Source: Lachnospiraceae bacterium (GTDB lineage Bacteria > Bacillota > Clostridia > Lachnospirales > Lachnospiraceae). From it: a DNA stretch of 49,488 nucleotides. How positions within the stretch are numbered: position 1 is the stretch's first letter; every line of letters starts with the position of its first letter. Below are positions 43,663 through 49,488 of this stretch, one piece after another. The notes under the pieces are model-generated. The model did no database searches. It worked only from the letters and a program-made list of their open reading frames with translations, and had not been told where the DNA came from. The stretch spans positions 1-49,488 of the forward strand of contig JAIDPH010000225.1 of the NCBI GenBank assembly GCA_029062885.1. Reading direction: 5' to 3'. Both the position numbers and the translations under genes were made by a program.

Positions 43663-44106
43663 ATGGATTTTAAAAATATCACAGCATCAGATGAGATGTG
43701 GAACAAAGTAAGAGATTATGCAAAAAGTTGTTCGTGGGGTGCCGGTAAATCATTGGCTGATGCTATGGACAAGAACCTGTTTACTGAATGGGAACGGGTT
43801 ATCATTGCTCTGGAGAATAAGAAAATTTGTGGATATTGTACGGTAGCAAAGACTGATTGCATTCCTGATATATACTATACTCCATACATTGGGTATATGT
43901 TTGTTGGTGAAGAATACAGGGGAAATAGATTAAGCCAAAAGCTAATACAGTATTCGATGGATTATCTAAAGTCAATTAATTTTGACAAGGTATATATAGT
44001 AAGTGATCATGAAAACTTATATGAAAAATATGGCTTCGAAATAATAGATTGTAAAATTGCTCCATGGGGTTCAATGGAAAAAATTTATATGCAAAGATTG
44101 GTGTAA
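43663..44106 (+). CDS. GNAT acetyltransferase
   Basis: A 147-residue GNAT protein. YIGYMFVGEEYRGNRLSQKLIQY is strand 4 and the acetyl-CoA loop, with RGNRLSQ in place of the more usual RGxGxG/A. VYIVSDHENLYEKYGFE is motif B. The call is firm at family level, but the altered loop makes acetyl-CoA binding slightly uncertain. GGAGG precedes the start. It may be cotranscribed with the Nudix gene. Confidence 0.82.
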   Translation: MDFKNITASDEMWNKVRDYAKSCSWGAGKSLADAMDKNLFTEWERVIIALENKKICGYCTVAKTDCIPDIYYTPYIGYMFVGEEYRGNRLSQKLIQYSMDYLKSINFDKVYIVSDHENLYEKYGFEIIDCKIAPWGSMEKIYMQRLV

Positions 44107-44210
44107 TTAGTAAACATATTTTTTACACGAATGTTGGTACATTATGATTCAGATGGTAAGAAATATCTGTATGATTTATGTCTAAAGTGTAGAATTTTGT
44201 CAATAGAAAA

Positions 44211-44357
44211 GGAGGCAGTGAAGGCCTACGTGAAGGTATAATAACATCATTAAAGAACCTGATAAAGAATGCCAACATGCCTCTGAAGCAGGCTATGGCG
44301 GTGTTGGAGATCTCGGAGAAGGACAGACCGATGTATGCCGGGGAGTTGAAGAAGTAA
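44211..44357 (+). pseudogene. C-terminal remnant of an Rpn-type nuclease
   Basis: Within a 335-base gap between genes, one frame reads EGLREGIITSLKNLIKNANM and then PLKQAMAVLEISEKDRPMYAGELKK before TAA at 44355. This is the EGLREG tail and terminal helix pair seen in Lachnospiraceae Rpn-type proteins. There is no nuclease core and no start codon with a ribosome binding site for it, so it is a leftover tail. The rest of the gap, 44107-44210 and 44358-44441, shows no gene, tRNA or strong hairpin. Confidence 0.6.
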
Positions 44358-44441
44358 AAGTACAGAAGAGCAGAAGAAGCTAGAACTACATTTAGATATA
44401 TTTGAGAAATTTGATGTGAGGAAAACTATAGGAGCATAGTA

Positions 44442-45188
44442 ATGAAAAATGTTAAACTAATTTGTACTATTCTGATTTTTTTTATAATTGTGGGCTGTGC
44501 AGGAAAATCTAATAAAGATGAAAAAGAGCTTATCCTAACCAGCACAGGGGAGCCTGTGCTGGAAGAAAATTTTGCTGTGGAAGGGTATTTTGGTGAAAAT
44601 GATATAATTATTTCAGAATTATACAGTGATGTGACATTAAATACCATACCAATTGAGTATGATGCCAATGAGGTCTTTCTGAGTATGGTGGATGAAAAAA
44701 ACGGATATTTATTGTATTGCAGTTCCGGGGCTGGCGGTCAAATGATGAAATTGTTGTATTTTACAAATGACAGATGGAATACATATAGTAAGATAGATAT
44801 ATCTTATAAGATGGATGGATATCCAACCAGCCTGTCCGCAGAGAGCCTTGAACACTTATATATAGGGACACAGATGCGGAGCAACGGATATTTGTTTGAA
44901 TCTACAGATGGCGGTGAACAATGGACTCCTGTTGTAATAGATGATAGTTTAGAGAGATGTCGATATGGATACGCCCCTTTGTTTAATGAAGGCACTGTCT
45001 ATGTGCTCTTAGAATGTGATGGATCATATTCATTATATCAATCAAGCGATAATCAGATTACATGGGAAAAAGCAGGTATATTTTCATTAGATAACATGGT
45101 TGAAAAGTATTTTATTACGGAAGATATTCTTTATATAATTGATTCAAATGGAAATCAGTATGCATGCATTGATGGATTCGGTTTATAA
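44442..45188 (+). CDS. Lipoprotein with Asp-box (BNR-like) repeats
   Basis: A 248-residue lipoprotein: a signal helix (about 5-18) ends in the lipobox IVGCAG, with Cys19 to be lipid-modified. The mature part has two Asp-box motifs, STDGGEQWTP and SSDNQITWEK, as in sialidase-type beta-propellers, but too few blades for a full propeller. It may bind sugar or protein at the cell surface; no catalytic residues are recognised. AGGAG upstream. Closed by a strong terminator. Confidence 0.78.
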   Translation: MKNVKLICTILIFFIIVGCAGKSNKDEKELILTSTGEPVLEENFAVEGYFGENDIIISELYSDVTLNTIPIEYDANEVFLSMVDEKNGYLLYCSSGAGGQMMKLLYFTNDRWNTYSKIDISYKMDGYPTSLSAESLEHLYIGTQMRSNGYLFESTDGGEQWTPVVIDDSLERCRYGYAPLFNEGTVYVLLECDGSYSLYQSSDNQITWEKAGIFSLDNMVEKYFITEDILYIIDSNGNQYACIDGFGL

Positions 45189-45213
45189 TAAAACTTTTTA
45201 CTAAAATATGAAC

Positions 45214-45271
45214 ACTTGACGTTTTTTGAAAGAAATCAGCTATATTTTCTTTCAAATAACGTCAAGTTTTT
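45214..45271 (+). terminator. Long-stem intrinsic terminator
   Basis: ACTTGACGTT (45214-45223) pairs with AACGTCAAGT (45258-45267), extended by TTGAAAGAAA pairing with TTTCTTTCAA, followed by TTTTTAT. The stem is about 20 bases with one small internal bulge. Confidence 0.88.
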
Positions 45272-45382
45272 ATGAATGGTATATATTTTTTCATTGAACT
45301 TTTAATAGCAAAGAGCGGTAAAGTATGGTATGCTTGGAAAAACAACGAACTTCTTATGACATAAGAGAGGAAATTCAGCATT

Positions 45383-47863
45383 ATGGAGATTCAGATTTCT
45401 GTCAGGAGTCTGGTAGAGTTTATCTTACGTTCAGGCGATATCGACAACCGTAAAACTTCATCATCGCCAGACGCCATGCAGGAGGGCGGGCGCATTCACA
45501 GAATGATTCAGAAGCGGATGGGCTCAGGTTATCATGCCGAAGTCGGGCTTAAATTCTGTTATCCCACGGAGCGGTATGATATTGTCATTGACGGAAGGGC
45601 GGACGGCATCATTTTTGAACCGACAGGAGAATTGAACGCCGTACCGGAGCTTACCGATACGAGTATTCCGGTGGATATGGCTGACCATATTATCGTGACT
45701 ATAGATGAAATTAAGGGAACATATCATGATGTAGCTAAGATGAAACAGGCTGTCCCTGTGCATCTGGCGCAAGCTAAATGCTATGCCTATATTTATGCGG
45801 CGCAGAATCATCTGCGCTCTATTCGCGTACGAATGACGTATTGCCATATGGAAAAAACAACTGTTATTGATATTAATAGTGAAGAAATACGATATTTTCA
45901 TTATGATTATACCTTTTCGGAGCTGCAGGAATGGTTTGATATGGTCATGGGGCAATACAGGAAGTGGGCGGATTACAGCTTCGATTGGCAAAAAAAACGT
46001 CAGGAGTCTATTAAAGGACTGGAATTTCCTTATGCATACAGAGACGGGCAGAAGGAGCTTGCTTCTTATGTGTATCGTACTATTTATCATAGGAGAAAAT
46101 TGTTTATTGAGGCACCGACAGGAGTCGGGAAAACGCTTTCTACCGTGTTTCCGGCAGTGAAAGCGGTAGGAGAGGGGCTTGGAGAGAAAATCTTTTATCT
46201 GACGGCAAAGACTATTACAAGGACAGTAGCGGAAGACACTTTTCAGCTTTTGCGCAGTAAGGGGCTGAAGTTTAAGACAGTGGTACTGACAGCTAAGGAG
46301 AAAATCTGCTTCATGGATGAAACGGAATGTAATCCTGAGGCATGTCCCTATGCGAAGGGGCATTATAACAGGGTAAACGACGCCATGTTTGACCTGCTCA
46401 TGCATGAAGAAAGTTTTCATCGGGAGAAAATAGAGGAATATGCGGCGAAACATCAGGTTTGTCCGTTTGAAATGTGTTTGGATATGAGTCTTTTTTCAGA
46501 CGCGGTTATCTGCGACTATAATTATGTATTTGACCCTCATGTTTATCTGCGGAGATTTTTTGCAGAAAGCAGAAAAGAGGATTATTTGTTCCTGATTGAT
46601 GAGGCGCACAATTTGGTGGAACGCAGCCGGGAGATGTATAGCGCCATATTATATAAAGAAGATTTCCTTAAACTGAAAAACGTGGTTTTGCCTTATACCG
46701 GCAGCCTAGCGAGACAGCTTGATAAGTGTAATAAGGAACTTCTAAATTTAAAAAAGGAGTGTCCCGATTACCGCATAGAGGATTCGATAACACCTTTTAT
46801 TATTGCACTAAGCAGGCTGGGAAGTGCAATGGAAGATTATATGGACGAGCATGAAGAGAGTCCGGTACGGCAGGATATACTGGAGTTTTATTTTGAAGTG
46901 TCGCATTTCTTAAGTATCTATGATTTGGTAGATGAGAATTATGTAATATATTCGCAGATGAATGATGACGGTCGATTCATGCTAAAGCTGTTATGTGTTA
47001 ATCCTGCCAAAAACCTGCAGGAGTGCATGATGAGAGGACGCAGTACGATTTTGTTCTCGGCCACTCTGCTTCCAATTGGGTATTATAAGACACTGCTTGG
47101 AGCTGAGGAGGGAGATTATGAAGTCTATGCCCAATCTGTATTCCGACCTGAGAAGCGGGGGATATATATAGGAAGCGATGTTACAAGCAAGTATACGAGA
47201 CGCGGCAAGGCGGAGTATTACAATATTGCTTCTTATATATATGAGACTGTGAAGAACAGGTACGGAAATTATATGATTTTCTTCCCTTCACATGCATTTC
47301 TTAAAAATGTCTATGAAAGCTTCATGGAATATTTTGCAGATGAACATGTGGAGTGTATAGTACAGGAAGATTTTATGAATGAGCGTTCAAGAGAAGAATT
47401 CCTCGGCCGCTTTACGGGAAATGATGATTGTGATTTGACGGAAGTGATTCATATGGATATAGAGATTGATGAGGAAAAGATACTGCTTGGATTCTGCGTT
47501 ATGGGCGGTATATTCAGCGAGGGTATTGACTTAAAGAACGACAGCCTGATTGGGGCTATCATAGTCGGAACGGGTTTGCCTCAGGTATGCAATGAGAGGG
47601 AAATACTGAAAATGTATTTCGATGGCTGGGGAGAGAACGGCTTCGACTATGCTTACAGATATCCGGGTATGAATAAAGTATTGCAGGCGGCAGGACGTGT
47701 TATCCGTACTGCTGATGACGTGGGCGTGGTAGTTTTATTGGACGAGAGGTTCTTACAGTCATCCTATCAAAAACTGTTTCCGCGCGAATGGAGTAATTAT
47801 GAGGTGGTCACGACGACGCAGATTGCCAAACGTGTGGAACGCTTCTGGAATGAGTGGCTGTGA
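45383..47863 (+). CDS. Cas4/RecB-type nuclease fused to DinG/XPD-like helicase
   Basis: An 826-residue protein. Residues 1-170 resemble a PD-(D/E)XK domain: GGRIHRMIQKRM, VIDGRADGII (Asp), VTIDEIKGTY (Asp-Glu-x-Lys) and HLAQAKCYAYIYA (QxxxY motif). Residues about 235-826 are a superfamily 2 DEAD_2 helicase: APTGVGKT (Walker A, K250), DEAH at 406-409, FSATLLPI, and AAGRVIRT (motif VI). Four cysteines of an XPD-type iron-sulfur domain are C309, C316, C321 and C360. It should unwind 5'-to-3' and may cut DNA. Such fusions are usual in Firmicutes but little studied. Single gene, ATG without a strong GGAGG. Confidence 0.9.
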   Translation: MEIQISVRSLVEFILRSGDIDNRKTSSSPDAMQEGGRIHRMIQKRMGSGYHAEVGLKFCYPTERYDIVIDGRADGIIFEPTGELNAVPELTDTSIPVDMADHIIVTIDEIKGTYHDVAKMKQAVPVHLAQAKCYAYIYAAQNHLRSIRVRMTYCHMEKTTVIDINSEEIRYFHYDYTFSELQEWFDMVMGQYRKWADYSFDWQKKRQESIKGLEFPYAYRDGQKELASYVYRTIYHRRKLFIEAPTGVGKTLSTVFPAVKAVGEGLGEKIFYLTAKTITRTVAEDTFQLLRSKGLKFKTVVLTAKEKICFMDETECNPEACPYAKGHYNRVNDAMFDLLMHEESFHREKIEEYAAKHQVCPFEMCLDMSLFSDAVICDYNYVFDPHVYLRRFFAESRKEDYLFLIDEAHNLVERSREMYSAILYKEDFLKLKNVVLPYTGSLARQLDKCNKELLNLKKECPDYRIEDSITPFIIALSRLGSAMEDYMDEHEESPVRQDILEFYFEVSHFLSIYDLVDENYVIYSQMNDDGRFMLKLLCVNPAKNLQECMMRGRSTILFSATLLPIGYYKTLLGAEEGDYEVYAQSVFRPEKRGIYIGSDVTSKYTRRGKAEYYNIASYIYETVKNRYGNYMIFFPSHAFLKNVYESFMEYFADEHVECIVQEDFMNERSREEFLGRFTGNDDCDLTEVIHMDIEIDEEKILLGFCVMGGIFSEGIDLKNDSLIGAIIVGTGLPQVCNEREILKMYFDGWGENGFDYAYRYPGMNKVLQAAGRVIRTADDVGVVVLLDERFLQSSYQKLFPREWSNYEVVTTTQIAKRVERFWNEWL

Positions 47864-47915
47864 GTATTTATTCATATAAAATATTGATAGACTAAGGATT
47901 TGTGAGGTGTATAAT

Positions 47916-48953
47916 ATGTCACGTAAACTTCGATTTTCTTTCACCATGATTGCGATGATGCTTGCTTCGATCATTTTGTACATTTTTGTTCATGAATCAG
48001 GTCATGCGCTTGTAGCCATATTGTGTGGAGCGAGAAATGTCAAAATCTCCATTGTATCAGCGCATACATGGTGGACAGGCGGCAGCTTTACTGCAATTAC
48101 AGATGCATTGTGTTACGTTGCAGGTGTTGCACTCCCTGTATGCGTTTCGTGGACCGCTATGATATTCTATTCAAAGAGCCGCAAAGGTCTGATATATCAT
48201 ATAGCATATTTCTTCTTTTTTATCGTCTCCATATCGTCTGTGCTTGCCTGGGTGGGGATTCCTGCATATTCCATGTTTGCACCATTTCCGGATCAAACAA
48301 ATGATGTTGCAAGATTTCTGAATTCTTCCGACGTTCCTCCCATCATTGTCTCTTTGACCGGTGTTATCGTGATTCTGATCAGCATTTTTATTGCAATAAA
48401 AAAACAGCTATTCAGTACTTTGATTCAATTAGCAAAAGATATTAGAAATATCAATACAAACAGCGAATCTGCAATATTTGTTTCCAATAAGTCTTTGGCA
48501 GGGATTTCCATTGCTGTTTTGTTCGCGATATTAATTACTGTCTTGCTTGAATTACCCAGTTTGATGACAAAGCCGATACTAACGTTTTCTATAGCAGGTG
48601 GAGTACCGGAGGCTGGGACATATAGTACCTTTGAAATCGAGAAAGAGAATGAGTATGATTTTCATGCCCAGATTGATGCTGAGGGTCTTCTGGTTGTTGT
48701 CTGTATTTCGAATGAAGCGCAGGAACTGGTTTACCGAGATATGATTTGGGATCAGCTCGCTTCCAACAGTACATTTTATTTGTCTCCCGGTACATATACA
48801 TTATCTCTCACATATTTGACAGATGTTGACTTATGTAACAGCTACTGTTCTACAATGGACTATCACTTTGAGGATTGGGAGATGGAAAAGTTTGCTTCGA
48901 TATATGAACGGGAGACAAAGCTATCCAGCTTGTTTGTTGAACTACGGCATTAG
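47916..48953 (+). CDS. Membrane protein with HExxH zinc-protease motif (M50-like)
   Basis: A 345-residue protein. The first helix (about 12-35) contains VHESGHALVA, an HExxH motif within a membrane segment as in site-2 type proteases. Two or more helices follow (to about residue 215); the C-terminal 120 residues are soluble, beta-rich and probably outside. A second ligand motif such as NxxPxxxLDG is not seen, so activity is uncertain. GAGGTG is seven bases upstream; start set at the ATG. Its last 12 bases overlap the end of the minus-strand CPBP gene. Confidence 0.72.
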   Translation: MSRKLRFSFTMIAMMLASIILYIFVHESGHALVAILCGARNVKISIVSAHTWWTGGSFTAITDALCYVAGVALPVCVSWTAMIFYSKSRKGLIYHIAYFFFFIVSISSVLAWVGIPAYSMFAPFPDQTNDVARFLNSSDVPPIIVSLTGVIVILISIFIAIKKQLFSTLIQLAKDIRNINTNSESAIFVSNKSLAGISIAVLFAILITVLLELPSLMTKPILTFSIAGGVPEAGTYSTFEIEKENEYDFHAQIDAEGLLVVVCISNEAQELVYRDMIWDQLASNSTFYLSPGTYTLSLTYLTDVDLCNSYCSTMDYHFEDWEMEKFASIYERETKLSSLFVELRH

Positions 48954-49487
48954 TATTATCAGCACACTGAATAGATTGGACAAAAAGTGGGATATCGTGC
49001 TAACAATTATGTTATTGGTTCTCTTATATACAAGTCCATAAAGTACGGCATTAATAACGATAAATGTCAAATCATAAACTACCACTACTACACTTCCTGT
49101 AGATAAGTGGCAAAGAGCGAATAAACATGCTGTAATCAACAAGGAAGGAACAAAATTTATCATTTTGGAAAGTTGATTCAGGAAAAAACCTCTCCAGGCG
49201 ATTTCTTCTCCTAATGCGGCAATAATTAGTTCAGCTATCAGTATTGCTATTTTATCAAAAGACAGAAAACCTGTACGTTCTGCAAGATGCTCCAAGAACT
49301 CAGGTACAAGCAATTTTGCAAGAACATAACATACTATGTCCGCCGCAATCGATGCTAAAACCAAAAGTATGACTTTCCAGTCCTTAAATAAACCCGGAAT
49401 TGGTTTAAGACTCATGGCATCCTTTTCTTCAGGTTCTCTTGTAATAAAATAAACAACAATTCCTATAAGTAATGTAACACTAGAAAG
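48942..49487 (-). CDS. CPBP-family membrane protease (5' end outside window)
   Basis: The frame is open to the right edge, so the apparent ATG at 49415 is probably internal; 181 residues are visible and more lie outside. Motif 1 is GEEIAWRGFFLNQLS, motif 2 is FALCHLSTG, and a later ISHFLSNLF gives the third motif His and Asn. Several hydrophobic helices surround them. It is convergent with the HExxH membrane protein and the two share 12 bases at their ends. Confidence 0.82.
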   Translation of the reverse strand, partial: LSSVTLLIGIVVYFITREPEEKDAMSLKPIPGLFKDWKVILLVLASIAADIVCYVLAKLLVPEFLEHLAERTGFLSFDKIAILIAELIIAALGEEIAWRGFFLNQLSKMINFVPSLLITACLFALCHLSTGSVVVVVYDLTFIVINAVLYGLVYKRTNNIIVSTISHFLSNLFSVLIILMP

Positions 49488-49488
49488 G

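Noticed and set aside
45524-46453. 309-codon open frame on the minus strand
   Set aside because: It lies wholly inside the nuclease-helicase gene, has a His- and Arg-rich composition typical of an antisense shadow and no ribosome binding site.
1-49488. tRNA, rRNA, CRISPR array or prophage
   Set aside because: No cloverleaf with a TTC loop, no rRNA-like conserved stretch, no regularly spaced long repeats and no phage structural genes were seen.

Overview
This window looks like chromosomal DNA of a Gram-positive anaerobe of the class Clostridia, most likely family Lachnospiraceae. That is inferred from low to moderate GC, strong GGAGG-type ribosome binding sites with some TTG and GTG starts, an Rpn-family nuclease, the paired TIGR03916/TIGR03915 repair genes, a Clostridia-type hypB/hypA cluster and a SigV/RsiV-type pair. 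No rRNA, tRNA, CRISPR array, prophage or insertion sequence was seen.

Layout. 0-6 kb: end of an FtsX-type permease gene, a HAD phosphatase, a CPBP protease, a minus-strand pair of exported proteins (one with LysM) and a membrane protein that runs into a decayed esterase gene. 6-10 kb: YdcF-like protein, flavin split-barrel protein, dihydrofolate reductase and an ABC exporter. The exporter has an unusual leader: a 13-codon reading frame and RNA segments that can pair in alternative ways, one pairing covering the ribosome binding site. 10-15 kb: hypB, a 928-residue iron-sulfur flavoprotein, hypA and a membrane protein, with no hydrogenase gene. 15-24.6 kb: a run of plus-strand accessory genes (XRE regulator, three GNATs, YczE-like protein, HAD enzyme, orphan 2-hydroxyacyl-CoA dehydratase-like protein, Rpn nuclease, MFS pump, amidohydrolase, S41 peptidase). 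24.6-31 kb: gltB-gltD behind a promoter whose spacer is a perfect dyad, followed by an attenuator-like terminator. 31-37.7 kb: a GtrII-like membrane protein and two adjacent ECF sigma cassettes, one with an RsiV-like anti-sigma factor and one with an ABC-2 transporter. 37.7-40.4 kb: minus-strand asnA and a methyltransferase, divergent from a small membrane protein with a structured leader. 40.4-49.5 kb: the radical SAM repair pair, an HPr-like protein without the phosphorylatable histidine, Nudix, GNAT, an Rpn tail remnant, a lipoprotein, a nuclease-helicase fusion, a membrane HExxH protein and a CPBP protease cut by the right edge.

Nitrogen assimilation (gltBD, asnA) and redox or metal handling (hyp cluster) are the recognisable housekeeping themes; much of the rest is stress response, export and acetyltransfer. 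The strongest candidates for something undescribed are the ABC-exporter leader switch (9689-9827), the hydrogenase-less hypB/oxidoreductase/hypA/membrane cluster (10003-14928) and the gltB control region (24627-24782). All functional statements come from reading the sequence; no database search was run.
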